A stretch of 64,000 nt of DNA from CAVPTL01 sp963708725 (GCA_963708725.1 CAVPTL010000002.1:66632-130631), one strand, 5' to 3'. Positions 42,243-51,150 are shown, counted from the first letter of the stretch. The notes: a model not told the origin generated them from the letters alone. Numbers and translations are program-made.

Positions 42243-42442
42243 AGCGAACTGTCGCGGTGAACCGAATCGCCTGTGACGGACACGGTCTGTGCGCCGACCT
42301 CCTGCCGGAGCGCATCGACCTCGATGAATGGGGCTACCCAATCATCGATCCCACCCCGGTCCACGGAACCACCGCCACCCACGCCCAACGTGCGGTGGCC
42401 GCTTGTCCCAAACTCGCCCTCAGAGTGGAACGCCGCCGATGA
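42239..42442 (+). CDS. Ferredoxin, 3Fe-4S type
   Basis: 67 residues, ATG overlapping the NuoF-like stop. CDGHGLCADLLPE and AVAACPKLALR give Cys-x5-Cys...CysPro, the three-Cys pattern of actinobacterial [3Fe-4S] (or [4Fe-4S] with non-Cys ligand) ferredoxins usually found beside P450s. Here the neighbours are the NADH module and two heme membrane proteins, so it is probably an internal electron carrier of this system. Confidence 0.9.
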   Translation: MKRTVAVNRIACDGHGLCADLLPERIDLDEWGYPIIDPTPVHGTTATHAQRAVAACPKLALRVERRR

Positions 42443-42476
42443 AGATCCGCACACCACCACGCAGCGAGCAACAACG

Positions 42477-43091
42477 GTGATCAGCGTTCGCCGCCTCGAC
42501 CTCGACCGCAGGCACGACCAAAGCTCCGGCGCTCCCGGCGTCGAGGGCAACCGCCGGCTCACCGCCGGACTGGGCGTCGTTCTGCTTCTGCTGCTCGCCG
42601 TCGAAGGCGGAACGATCCCGTTCCTTGGGTCTCTCGAGGTCGTTCACGTCGTGGTTGGCCTCGTGCTGATCCCGATCGTGCTCATGAAGCTCGGCTCGAC
42701 GTTCTATCGGTTTGCGCGCTACTACATCGGCAGCCCCGCGTACCGGCGAGCCGGCCCGCCCCACCCGGTGATGCGAGTCGTCGGTCCCTTCGTCGTGCTG
42801 ACCACCGTGGCCCTGTTCGCCTCAGGCGTCGCGCTCGTAATCGTGGGACGGCACTCGCAAACCGTCTACACAATTCACAAACTCAGCTTCATCGTATGGT
42901 TCGGGGCAATGGCCATCCACGTACTTGGCCACGTCCTGTCCCTGCCCTCAACGGCGGCACTCGACTGGACTCGCTCTGACCGAATGCGCGGGTCGCGGTT
43001 GCGTCAGTCCGTCCTCATCGGGGCGTGTGTCGCAGGAGTGGCACTGGCGGTTATCGCCTATCCGCTGCTTCCAACGTGGGGACACGGCTGA
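42477..43091 (+). CDS. Cytochrome b-like membrane protein
   Basis: 204 residues from a GTG at 42477, 34 bases after the ferredoxin. Four helices (LTAGLGVVLLLLLAVEGG, VVHVVVGLVLIPIVLM, VVGPFVVLTTVALFASGVALVIV, LSFIVWFGAMAIHVLGHVLSLP) and a last helix near VLIGACVAGVALAVIAY. His residues in the second and fourth helices (EVVHVV, YTIHKLSF, AIHVLGH) fit heme b ligation. The N-terminal segment before the first helix contains SSGAPG, faintly like a flavinylation site; not a firm call. Confidence 0.78.
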   Translation: MISVRRLDLDRRHDQSSGAPGVEGNRRLTAGLGVVLLLLLAVEGGTIPFLGSLEVVHVVVGLVLIPIVLMKLGSTFYRFARYYIGSPAYRRAGPPHPVMRVVGPFVVLTTVALFASGVALVIVGRHSQTVYTIHKLSFIVWFGAMAIHVLGHVLSLPSTAALDWTRSDRMRGSRLRQSVLIGACVAGVALAVIAYPLLPTWGHG

Positions 43092-43118
43092 CAGCTTCTG
43101 GATCACTATCCTTTGGCG

Positions 43119-44417
43119 ATGTCTTCAACGACGGTCGCGACGGGAGACGCTCCTGAGCCCACGTCGGTGACGATCACCCCCACCGAAGGCGAGGCCGTGC
43201 GCTTCTGGGCCAAGCTTGGCTGCATCAGCTTTGGCGGGCCGGCCGGGCAGATCGCAATCATGCACGACGAACTCGTCGAGCGGCGGTCATGGATTTCGGA
43301 GCGACGGTTCCTGCACGCCCTGAACTTCTGCATGGCCCTGCCTGGCCCCGAGGCCCAGCAGCTGGCCTCCTACATCGGGTACTCGATGTACGGCGTACGA
43401 GGCGCGATAACCGCGGGCGGCCTCTTCGTCCTGCCGTCGTTCGTCCTGCTGTGCGGGCTGAGTGCGATCTACGTCGAGTACGGTGAGGTTGCGTCGGTCT
43501 CTGGCATCGTTCGCGGGCTGGGAGCTGCGGTGATCGCTCTGGTGCTCGCCGCCGTTCTTCGCGTCGGTGGCCGGGTGATCCACACGCTCGCCGGCCTGGC
43601 GACGGCGGTTGTCGCCTTCGTGTTGATCATCGCCGGCCTGCCGTTTCCGCTCATCCTCGCTCTGGCGGCTGCGACCGGGTACCTCGCCGGCCGAAGAAAT
43701 CCTGCTCTTCTGGGCACAGCCAAGGGCCACGGCGACGTTGATGACGGTGGTGGTGAGACCCCCGACAAGTCACGCGATGCCGGCCTCAAACGCCGGTTTG
43801 TGAAAAGCCTTGTGATCTGGCTGTTGCCGGTGGCTCTGCTGCTCCTCGCGGGCGGCTTCGTCGGCCAGCTCGCCGGCTTTTTCACGCTCGCGGCGTTGAT
43901 CACCTTCGGCGGCGCCTATGCGGTGTTGCCATTCGTGGCAAGCGCGGCCGTCGGCCACTACCACTGGCTCACCTCCCAGGATATGGTCGCGGGTCTCGCT
44001 CTTGGCGAATCAACGCCTGGCCCGCTGATCATGGTCAACACGTTTGTCGGATTCGTCGCCGGCTACAACGTCGAGGGCGGCTTGGCGTGGGGTCTCGCAG
44101 GCGCGACAATCGCCACGTTGTGCACGTTTGTGCCGTCGTTTGTGTTCATCATCACCGGAGCGCCGCTGATTGACCGCGCCCGACACACCGGAGCGTTCGC
44201 CAACTCGTTGAACGGGGTGACGATCGCGGTCGTCGGCGTGATCGCCGCCCTGGCGGTGTTCGTCGCCCGCCACGCCGCGTTTCCCGGCGGCGATCCCGAC
44301 TGGCTCGTTCTCGCTCTGGCAGCGATCGCCTTCGTCGGCGTGTGGCGGTTCCGCGTCGGGGTGGTCACGACGGTGATTGGCTGCGCCGCCGTCGGGCTGG
44401 TGGCGAGCTTCACCTAG
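43119..44417 (+). CDS. chrA: Chromate transporter (CHR family, two-domain)
   Basis: 432 residues from the ATG at 43119. Two homologous halves: FWAKLGCISFGGPAGQIAIMHDELVERRSWISERRFLHALNFC... LPGPEAQQLASYIGY in the first and LAALITFGGAYAVLPFV...QDMVAGLALGESTPGPLIMVNTFVGF in the second. This FGGP / PGP pattern is the CHR signature. ChrA exports chromate; many homologues have other or unknown anion substrates. It follows the redox operon by 27 bases on the same strand. Confidence 0.9.
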   Translation: MSSTTVATGDAPEPTSVTITPTEGEAVRFWAKLGCISFGGPAGQIAIMHDELVERRSWISERRFLHALNFCMALPGPEAQQLASYIGYSMYGVRGAITAGGLFVLPSFVLLCGLSAIYVEYGEVASVSGIVRGLGAAVIALVLAAVLRVGGRVIHTLAGLATAVVAFVLIIAGLPFPLILALAAATGYLAGRRNPALLGTAKGHGDVDDGGGETPDKSRDAGLKRRFVKSLVIWLLPVALLLLAGGFVGQLAGFFTLAALITFGGAYAVLPFVASAAVGHYHWLTSQDMVAGLALGESTPGPLIMVNTFVGFVAGYNVEGGLAWGLAGATIATLCTFVPSFVFIITGAPLIDRARHTGAFANSLNGVTIAVVGVIAALAVFVARHAAFPGGDPDWLVLALAAIAFVGVWRFRVGVVTTVIGCAAVGLVASFT

Positions 44418-44602
44418 CCTGAAGGATCGTGGGCGACCTGGGATCTACGTCGGTTGCGGAGAAACCCGCGAGGCGGCTCAGTGCATGCCCCGATTCGATG
44501 GCGACAGGGGTTGCCTAGATTGAGAGCTATCAACCCCGCAACGTCCCCACACTGCTATCCGCAGACCGGAGTATCAGAGGGACGCGGCATCCGGAAGGCG
44601 GA

Positions 44603-45103
44603 ATGATGAGTATTCTCAAGACAGTTGGCGTGGTGCTTGCCGCAGGAGCGCTGCTCGTCGCGGTACCGGTATCCGCAGTCGCGCTGATCGCTACGGTCGG
44701 ACAAGACGACGGGAGCGCACACGTCATGATGGGCGGGGGGTCTGGTTCTGCGCCGCGCGCCGCGGTGCAACAGGCGAGTCTCGTCATCGATCACGTAACG
44801 GCAGGCTGTCATAGCTGGTCTCTCAACGGTGGCCCGCTGAAGGTGTCACAAACACTCGCTGTCACCCCCGGAGCGACGCTGACCGTCGCCGATCAGGACG
44901 TTATGGCCCAACGGTTGGTACAGACCGCCGGACCGCGTCTTGCGATCACCGACCCGCTCACAAACCAATCGCAGACGGCGTCTCTCACATTTGCGAAGCC
45001 GGGGACGTACTGGTTCGGGACTAAACCCGGCGAGGACTACACGTCCGGTATCACGACCACCGGCCCTGACCACGTACTGAAGCTCAAGGTCGTCGTTTCG
45101 TAG
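44603..45103 (+). CDS. Secreted cupredoxin-like protein
   Basis: 166 residues; ATG at 44603 (or 44606, with GGAAGG 5-8 bases before). The hydrophobic N terminus (TVGVVLAAGALLVAVPVSAVALIA) is a signal peptide or anchor. The following beta sandwich has cupredoxin features: AGCHSWSL, VTPGATLTVADQDVMAQRLVQ and FAKPGTYWFGTKPGEDY. The usual C-terminal Cys-His-Met copper cluster is not evident, so copper binding is uncertain. Confidence 0.72.
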   Translation: MMSILKTVGVVLAAGALLVAVPVSAVALIATVGQDDGSAHVMMGGGSGSAPRAAVQQASLVIDHVTAGCHSWSLNGGPLKVSQTLAVTPGATLTVADQDVMAQRLVQTAGPRLAITDPLTNQSQTASLTFAKPGTYWFGTKPGEDYTSGITTTGPDHVLKLKVVVS

Positions 45104-45136
45104 ACCAGTCGTAACGACTTGGGATGGAGGCGGATA

Positions 45137-45679
45137 GTGAAGATTTTGATCGCCGTTGCCTCTCGGCACGGGTCCACACTCGGTGTCGCCGAGGCGATCG
45201 GGAAAGTCCTTCGAGCCGATGGAGCCGAGGTTGACATCGTGACCACTGACGAGGTTGATGATCTTGGAAGCTACGACGCTGTTGTTCTGGGTAGCGCGGT
45301 ATATCTCGGGAAGTGGTTGAAACCAGCGCGGAAATTCGCTCATGTACACCGCGAAGAGTTTGCGGAAATCCCCACGTGGATCTTCAGCGTTGGAGCCCTT
45401 GGCGATCCGCCGATGCCAGAGGACTGCCCACAGGTCGACGCGATCGTGGTCGAGACCGGCGCGCGGGATCATCGGTTGTTTGGGGGCAAGCTTGATCGCG
45501 ACGATCTGTCGCTTTCTGAGCGGCTCATCGTTCACACCGTTCACCCACCCGAGGGCGACTACCGTGATTGGTCTGCCGTCGAACGATGGGCACGGTCGAT
45601 CTCAGCGACCTTGTCGCCGGTCATTGGCCGTGACGGATTGCGGCGGGGTCGGGTTGGCCCGCCTTCGTCACCGGTATGA
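45137..45679 (+). CDS. Flavodoxin-domain protein (HemG-like)
   Basis: 180 residues from the GTG at 45137 (GGAGGCGGATA before it). KILIAVASRHGSTLGVAEAIGK is the phosphate-binding loop of long-chain-type flavodoxins, and YDAVVLGSAVYLGKWLKPARKF and WIFSVGALGD follow. Relatives include menaquinone-dependent protoporphyrinogen oxidase. The last 59 bases overlap the converging propeller gene. Confidence 0.87.
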   Translation: MKILIAVASRHGSTLGVAEAIGKVLRADGAEVDIVTTDEVDDLGSYDAVVLGSAVYLGKWLKPARKFAHVHREEFAEIPTWIFSVGALGDPPMPEDCPQVDAIVVETGARDHRLFGGKLDRDDLSLSERLIVHTVHPPEGDYRDWSAVERWARSISATLSPVIGRDGLRRGRVGPPSSPV

Positions 45680-47624
45680 AGTCGAATCCATCGGGCGTGT
45701 TGAGGTAGCCGTGAGCAGTGCCTGGGGTGCCGCGGTGGCCGTAGTGCCACACGATCTTCTTTGTATGGGGGTTGATGACCACGACCCGGTCGTTGTAGTC
45801 GTCGTTGAGGGCGATCATGCCGTTGGGGAGCATCGTCGCAAGACTCGGGTGATCGAGCATGCCCGACCCCGACGCCACTCGATACTGCCATAGCAACCGC
45901 CCCGTTTTCCTGTCCAGAATGACCACTCCACCTGGCCGTGTGTAGTCGGCCAGAAGGATGTTGCCTCCGAGCGTGAGTTGCGGATCTGAAGGGTACGAGA
46001 CAGGAGCCCGGTACACATGGACGAGCTTGCCCAACAGCGTGAACTCATCGATGTATGACCCGGGGATTTCGGACACGAGGATGTGGCCGTTTGGTAGCGG
46101 CGTGTCTCCGTTTACCGGGCCAAGCGACCTTGGTGGGTCGTGCGCACAATGGCCGGCATGCCCGATCGAGCGGACGATCCTCTGCCCGCGCAGCTCGAGC
46201 ACGCGGCAGTTGGACGCGTCGGCGACGATCACCAACCCGTTACGAAGGGCGTACGCGTCATCTGGGGTGTGAAGGTAGCCGGGCGAGGATCCCGGTACGC
46301 CGGGATGCCCGTAGCTCCACACCAACCGTCCCTCGGGATAGGAGATCTCAACGATCGAGTCGTTGTCCTCTTGGTTGGAGATGATCTGGCGGCCCCCCGG
46401 GGCGAAGAATGTATCGTCATCGAAGAACAAATGGGGTTGTCCGCGGCGGCTCGGGAAGCGCCAGATCACCTTGTGCCTTGGGTTCACGATCAGCATCCGG
46501 TTGTTTCCTCGGTCTGCGATCAGAAGGTCGCCGGGGAGGGCGCCTCGGAACATCCCGGGAGCGGTTTGCCGCGCCTGGGTCGATGGCGAAACTCGAGCGG
46601 GTGCGGCCGGGCGCCGTGACGCGGTGATTTGGAGTACCCCGCGAGTGGGATGGCCTCCCGACTCCCCGCCGACGACCACCAGGCGTCGTGACAGCGCCGC
46701 CACTCCTGCGTCGGAAAGCGGCATCGGTAGGTGGGCCACACTACGCGCCGACCCGTCGGGCTGGATTGCGATAACCGACCGCACGGTACGACCTCCGGTC
46801 GTGATGCCACCCACCACATACACCACTCCGCCGAGAGCCCCGGCACTCGCATGCATAAGTGGGAGCGGGAGCGTCCCGATCCGACGGATCGCGCTGGCGC
46901 CCGGCGTGAACCGGTAGATCGCGCGGCTGGGGCCGGCCCGGGTGCGGCCACCGGCGACGATCACCGAGCCCGCCGAGGCGGCGACCGCGGTGTATCGGAG
47001 CCCGTGCGGTAACGACGCCACCAGGTGCGAGTGGCCACCGACCACGGCGAGCACGCTGTTCGACCACGCCGCGCCGGTGTATCCGCCAACCACATATGTT
47101 GTGCGTCCAACGACCGTGACTGCAAGGTCGGAAAGCGGCCTGGGAAGGGCGCCGACGATCCGTACGCGCTGCCGCGAAGGGTCGTAGGAGGCGATGCCGG
47201 AATAGCTTGAGAGCTGACCACCTCCGAGCACGTACAGGCGACCGTTTACGCTGGCGGCCGCCGAGTCGTGGACGGGGACGGGCAGCGTTCCGGCGGGGTG
47301 CGAATGGGATCCTTCGAGCACCACGATGCGCGAGGTCGATGCGCCCGCGGTATCAAGTCCGCCGAACGCGAACACTCGAGAACCGAGAGGTGCGACTGCG
47401 GCGTCTTGAACGGCGAACCTCAGTCGGGCGAGTGATTTCACACGAACTCGCACTGGTCGGCGGCGCGCCGGTGGAGCGTGATTTCCTGGCCGCGACGCAG
47501 GTTGTGCCGCTCCGACCGGCTGGTGCCCAAACGCATCCCGGCCGACGACGCCGATCGCGACGACCAAAGCCAGTATTCCCAGGGTTACCCAACCCCATCT
47601 ACCGGCTCGGTTGAAAGTCCGCAT
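45621..47624 (-). CDS. Secreted double beta-propeller protein (Kelch + PQQ/NHL-like)
   Basis: 667 residues. A signal anchor (GWVTLGILALVVAIGVVG) is followed by Kelch repeats to about residue 330 (VFAFGGLDTAGAST, LYVLGGGQLSS, TYVVGGYTGAAWS, VIVAGGRTRAG, VVYVVGGITTGGR, LVVVGGESGGHPT) and, from about 360, a second propeller (DLLIADRGNNRMLIVNP, GRLVWSYGHPGVPGS, ILLADYTRPGGVVILD, GRLLWQY) like NHL/PQQ or arylsulfotransferase propellers. Probably extracytoplasmic; no catalytic residue is assigned. Confidence 0.83.
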   Translation of the reverse strand: MRTFNRAGRWGWVTLGILALVVAIGVVGRDAFGHQPVGAAQPASRPGNHAPPARRRPVRVRVKSLARLRFAVQDAAVAPLGSRVFAFGGLDTAGASTSRIVVLEGSHSHPAGTLPVPVHDSAAASVNGRLYVLGGGQLSSYSGIASYDPSRQRVRIVGALPRPLSDLAVTVVGRTTYVVGGYTGAAWSNSVLAVVGGHSHLVASLPHGLRYTAVAASAGSVIVAGGRTRAGPSRAIYRFTPGASAIRRIGTLPLPLMHASAGALGGVVYVVGGITTGGRTVRSVIAIQPDGSARSVAHLPMPLSDAGVAALSRRLVVVGGESGGHPTRGVLQITASRRPAAPARVSPSTQARQTAPGMFRGALPGDLLIADRGNNRMLIVNPRHKVIWRFPSRRGQPHLFFDDDTFFAPGGRQIISNQEDNDSIVEISYPEGRLVWSYGHPGVPGSSPGYLHTPDDAYALRNGLVIVADASNCRVLELRGQRIVRSIGHAGHCAHDPPRSLGPVNGDTPLPNGHILVSEIPGSYIDEFTLLGKLVHVYRAPVSYPSDPQLTLGGNILLADYTRPGGVVILDRKTGRLLWQYRVASGSGMLDHPSLATMLPNGMIALNDDYNDRVVVINPHTKKIVWHYGHRGTPGTAHGYLNTPDGFDFIPVTKAGQPDPAAIRHGQ

Positions 47625-47627
47625 TCC

Positions 47628-47639
47628 CGAGAATTCTCG
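47628..47639. promoter_or_regulatory. Palindrome before the propeller gene
   Basis: CGAGAATTCTCG, 12 bases and perfectly symmetrical, ends three bases before the ATG (47624, minus strand). It occupies the place of a ribosome site; it may be an operator overlapping translation start. Confidence 0.35.
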
Positions 47640-47722
47640 CCCGCCGACGTGAGAGACCGTTCACGTTGGACGCGGCTTCGCTCGGTCGGATGCTCTTCAC
47701 GGCGATGCCGGTGTCATCGGCG

Positions 47723-48175
47723 TTAGCTCGCCGGAAAGTCTCGGCTCCCGGGCATCCCCGTCAGCACCGGGCATGGAGCGCGTCGAAGCACGCCGGCCAC
47801 CACGCTCCCGTGGGCCAACCCCCGGACGGCCCCCCACCCGTGTGCCCCGAGGACGATCATCCGGGCTCCATGCTCCGCCGCTGCACGACAGATCTCGTAC
47901 ACCGGTTCGCCATCGACCAGGGCGGTGTCGACATCGAGCCCGTGCGCCGCCGCTTGTGCCTTGGCGTCATGCAGCACGCTTCGGGCGGCGTCGCGATCGG
48001 CTTTGAGGTATTCCTCGTCGATGTAGCCAAACGGGGCACCGATCCCGCCACGGATCATGTCCCAAACCGAGATGACCACCACCTTATCGCCGGTCTCAGC
48101 CGCGAGGCCAAAGCCAAATTCTGCGGCGGCGTTGGCAGCCTCTGAGCCGTCAGTCGCAATCAGAATGACGCTCAC
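47723..48175 (-). CDS. Universal stress protein
   Basis: 150 residues from a GTG at 48175 with AGGAGG four bases upstream. SVILIATDGSEAANAAAEFG and the ATP motif GAHGWGAVRGLAHGSV are intact. It is the second of a tandem pair with the protein encoded at 48204-48683 (both end in APCPVL(T/S)G-x-PG(S/T)RD), so they are recent duplicates. Confidence 0.92.
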   Translation of the reverse strand: MSVILIATDGSEAANAAAEFGFGLAAETGDKVVVISVWDMIRGGIGAPFGYIDEEYLKADRDAARSVLHDAKAQAAAHGLDVDTALVDGEPVYEICRAAAEHGARMIVLGAHGWGAVRGLAHGSVVAGVLRRAPCPVLTGMPGSRDFPAS

Positions 48176-48203
48176 CACGCCTCCTCGCGGCGCCGGTCCT
48201 CGG

Positions 48204-48683
48204 TTATGCCGGCACCTGGCCGGCGAGTCGGTTGACGGGGACGTTGTCGCGAGTGCCCGGTGCTCCGCTGAGTACGGGACACGGAGCAAGACGGAGAATC
48301 CCGGTCGCGGTGCTTCCGTAGAAGAATCCGCGTACGGGTCCCCATCCATGGGAGCCAATCACGAGCATCCGTGCCTTACGGCTTGCCGCGGCCTCACAGA
48401 TCTTGGTGGTTGGGTCGCCCTGAAGCAGCACGGTCTCGGCCTCGACACCGAGGCTCTCGGCGTGCGCTTTTGACGCCGCCAGTACCTGCTCGGCTCGCTC
48501 GCGGTCTTCCTCGACGAAGCGCTCATCGACGCACGCCCAGGCTGCGCCGAATCCGACCTTCACAGCATCCCATACCGCGACGAAGACCACGTTATCTTTG
48601 GTCTGTTTGGCGATCTCCATTCCTAACTCCGCCGCCTGTTCGGCAGCCTGCGAACCATCTGTTGCGATCATGATCGGGGACAT
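48204..48683 (-). CDS. Universal stress protein
   Basis: 159 residues, ATG at 48683 after GAGGAG. SPIMIATDGSQAAEQAAELG and GSHGWGPVRGFFYGST (G-2x-G-9x-G-S) show an ATP-binding UspA protein. First gene of the tandem usp pair and divergent from the DosS-like kinase; a shared regulatory region lies at 48684-48799. Confidence 0.92.
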   Translation of the reverse strand: MSPIMIATDGSQAAEQAAELGMEIAKQTKDNVVFVAVWDAVKVGFGAAWACVDERFVEEDRERAEQVLAASKAHAESLGVEAETVLLQGDPTTKICEAAASRKARMLVIGSHGWGPVRGFFYGSTATGILRLAPCPVLSGAPGTRDNVPVNRLAGQVPA

Positions 48684-48764
48684 CGTGAACTCCTCGTCGT
48701 TTGCGTAACGTCAATCTAGGAGCCAGCTTTTGGCGTCGCGTCGGGGTATCGTCGGAGCCGGCTC

Positions 48765-48777
48765 GCGGGTTTCCCGC
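48765..48777. promoter_or_regulatory. Short palindrome between usp and dosS-like genes
   Basis: GCGGG-TTT-CCCGC followed by AAAAA, in the divergent region between a universal stress gene and the kinase gene. It is G/C-palindromic like DosR boxes but shorter and without their GGGAC half-site, so assignment as a DosR site is not supported; it could be a hairpin in the kinase leader. Confidence 0.3.
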
Positions 48778-48799
48778 AAAAACACCTAATCTGTTGCGT

Positions 48800-50524
48800 G
48801 TGGATGCGACTGGCACGGACGCCTCACGACTCGAACTGCTCCTCGAGGCCGGGGTCGCCATCGCGAGCGGCTTGGAGCTCGAGGATCTGCTCGCGCGATT
48901 GGTGGAGCTCGCGTGCAAGCTCACCGGTGCCCGTTACGGGGCGCTGGGAGTGCTCGATGAGACCGGCCGGCGCCTCGACCGGTTCTTCACCCATGGGATG
49001 GATCAACACATGCGAGATGCGATCGGCCCTGAGCCGGTTGGTCGTGGAATTCTGGGGGCGCTGATTATCGATGCGCGGCCGCTGCGCCTTACCGACTTGG
49101 GGGCTGACCCGCGCTCCGTCGGATTCCCGCCGAATCACCCACCGATGACGAGCTTTCTTGGGGTGCCGATCGTGGCCGGCGGCCGCGTGTTTGGCAATTT
49201 CTATCTCACGGAAAAGGCCGACGGCGAGTTCAGCGAAGACGACGAGCGGTTGATGGAGCTGTTTTCGGCCCAGGCGGGGGCGGCGGTGCAGAACGGTCGA
49301 GTATTGATTGACTCGCGCGAACACGCCGCGGCGTTGGAACGCGCGCTCAAGGAGCTGTCATCGGTACGACGGATTAACGAAGCGATCCTGTCTGAACGTC
49401 CACGCGCCGAAATCCTCGAGTTCATCGCAAGCCAGGCCGCCACCACTGTGCATGCTCGGCTGGTGGTGGTTGGATTGGTCGACCCGTCCGCGGCCTGCAT
49501 CCGTATCGAAGCGACATCAGGTGACGCTTCAGGGGCGTTCCACGAGCTTGAGATCCCGCTTGAAGGCTCAAAATGCGGCATGGCCGTGCGCGCTCGTCGA
49601 GCGGTGCGGGTCGACGACGCGCGTGGAGATCCCCAGTACGGGACATCCGTTGCCAAAGCAACCGATGGGAAAGCGGCGTTGATCATCCCGTTGGTTTATC
49701 GTGATCAGAGCGAGGGCGTCTTGGTCGCCATCGATAGCCTCGATCGTGCGACGTTCAACGACGACGACCAGCAGGTACTCGAGCTGTTTGCGGCCCGCGC
49801 GACGCTCGCGCTAGGGATGGCCAGATCATTGCAGAGTGAGCGTGAGCGAGCCGAGGCCGAGGTGATGCTGTTGAGGGCCGAGCAGCGGGAGCAGGCACGG
49901 CGGGAGACACTTCGGCGCGTGGTTGAAGCGCAGGAAGCCGAGCGTCGGCGAATCGCCCGAGAGCTTCACGACGACGCCGGCCAGTCGTTGGCGTCGGTGC
50001 TGATGGGGCTACGAGCAGCAGAAGGATCCGAGGATCCGGCTGAAACCCGCCGGTTGCTGGGAGAGCTTCGAGAGACGATCGCGGGGTCGATCCGTGACCT
50101 GCGAGCGCTCGCTATTGAGCTGCGCCCGACCGCGCTCGACGATTTCGGCCTGCGCGCAGCGCTGGAGCGGCTGACCGAGACGTTTGGGCGGCGGTCCGGA
50201 CTGCACATCGACCTGCAGACGTCGGGCCTGGATGTCAGACTTCCCGGGGAGGTCGAGACCGCCCTCTACCGGGTTGTGCAGGAGGCGCTGACCAACATCG
50301 CAAAACACGCCGGAGCAGCGTCGGTCAGCGTCGTTGCCCAGCAACACAGCGATCGTGCGGTGGTCGTGATCGAAGACGATGGCTGCGGCTTCGAGGTTGA
50401 CGGCGCCGTCGATGGTCTCGGCTTGGTCTCGATGCGGGAACGGGCCGAACTGCTCGGTGGCACACTCCGGGTGGAATCAAGCCCCGAGACCGGTACCACG
50501 ATCGCTGCTGAGGTGCCGCTGTGA
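48800..50524 (+). CDS. DosS/DevS-like two-GAF sensor histidine kinase
   Basis: 574 residues from a GTG at 48800. GAF-A (residues about 20-165) has the DosS-like segments PVGRGILGALIIDARPLRL, GFPPNHPPMTSFLGVPIV and GNFYLTEKADG; GAF-B follows to about 345. A coiled coil (RSLQSERERAEAEVMLLRAEQREQ) leads to the HisKA_3 His in RIARELHDDAGQSL, then ALTNIAKHA and DDGCGFEVDG/GLGLVSMRERAELLGG. Soluble. Whether GAF-A binds heme (oxygen/NO sensing) cannot be decided from sequence. Overlaps the regulator gene by GTGA. Confidence 0.9.
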   Translation: MDATGTDASRLELLLEAGVAIASGLELEDLLARLVELACKLTGARYGALGVLDETGRRLDRFFTHGMDQHMRDAIGPEPVGRGILGALIIDARPLRLTDLGADPRSVGFPPNHPPMTSFLGVPIVAGGRVFGNFYLTEKADGEFSEDDERLMELFSAQAGAAVQNGRVLIDSREHAAALERALKELSSVRRINEAILSERPRAEILEFIASQAATTVHARLVVVGLVDPSAACIRIEATSGDASGAFHELEIPLEGSKCGMAVRARRAVRVDDARGDPQYGTSVAKATDGKAALIIPLVYRDQSEGVLVAIDSLDRATFNDDDQQVLELFAARATLALGMARSLQSERERAEAEVMLLRAEQREQARRETLRRVVEAQEAERRRIARELHDDAGQSLASVLMGLRAAEGSEDPAETRRLLGELRETIAGSIRDLRALAIELRPTALDDFGLRAALERLTETFGRRSGLHIDLQTSGLDVRLPGEVETALYRVVQEALTNIAKHAGAASVSVVAQQHSDRAVVVIEDDGCGFEVDGAVDGLGLVSMRERAELLGGTLRVESSPETGTTIAAEVPL

Positions 50525-51150
50525 TCCGAGCGCTGATCGTCGACGATCACGCCGTCGTCCGCGCAGGGATCCGACTGCTCCTTGAACGAGAGGACGACCT
50601 CGAGGTGGTCGGGGACGCCGAGGATGCTCGTAACGCTGTGTTTCTCACTCGCCGTTACAAGCCGGACGTGATCCTGCTCGACGTGACGATGCCAGGTCGA
50701 AGCGGTGTCGACGTGATACCCGAACTGCTCGCCGAGTCGCCCGAGTCGCGCGTGTTGATGCTCTCGATGGAGGACGATCCCGCCTATGTCCGCCAGGCGT
50801 TTGCCGCCGGCGCATCTGGATACGTGCTCAAAGAGGCGGCCGACACCGAGGTGGTGGACGCGATCCGGCACGTCGCGGCGGGCGAACAGTACGTTCATCC
50901 GGTGCTCGGAGCTCGCCTTGTCTCGCCGTCCATCACCGGTGACGGAGCCAACGAAGATCTCTCCGAACGAGAGGTCGAAATCCTGTCGCTACTGGCCATG
51001 GGGTACACGAACCCCGAGATCGCCGCCCAGCTTGTTGTCAGCGTCCGCACGGTCGAATCCCATCGCTCCCACATCCTGACCAAACTCCGACTTACATCTC
51101 GTGCTGAACTGGTGCGCTACGCGCTCGAACACGGCCTGATGAAGCGCTAG
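50521..51150 (+). CDS. NarL/DosR-family response regulator
   Basis: 209 residues, GTG start overlapping the kinase stop. Receiver: ALIVDDHAVVRAGIRLLLE, phospho-acceptor Asp in VILLDVTMPGRSG, GYVLKEAADTEVV. LuxR-type HTH: LSEREVEILSLLAMGYTNPEIAAQLVVSVRTVESHRSHILTKL. With the DosS-like partner it is the probable controller of the surrounding stress genes. Confidence 0.93.
   Translation: MIRALIVDDHAVVRAGIRLLLEREDDLEVVGDAEDARNAVFLTRRYKPDVILLDVTMPGRSGVDVIPELLAESPESRVLMLSMEDDPAYVRQAFAAGASGYVLKEAADTEVVDAIRHVAAGEQYVHPVLGARLVSPSITGDGANEDLSEREVEILSLLAMGYTNPEIAAQLVVSVRTVESHRSHILTKLRLTSRAELVRYALEHGLMKR

Noticed and set aside
48684..48799. A DosR box in the usp/dosS divergent region
   Set aside because: The palindrome GCGGG-TTT-CCCGC lacks the GGGAC half-sites and length of known DosR boxes.
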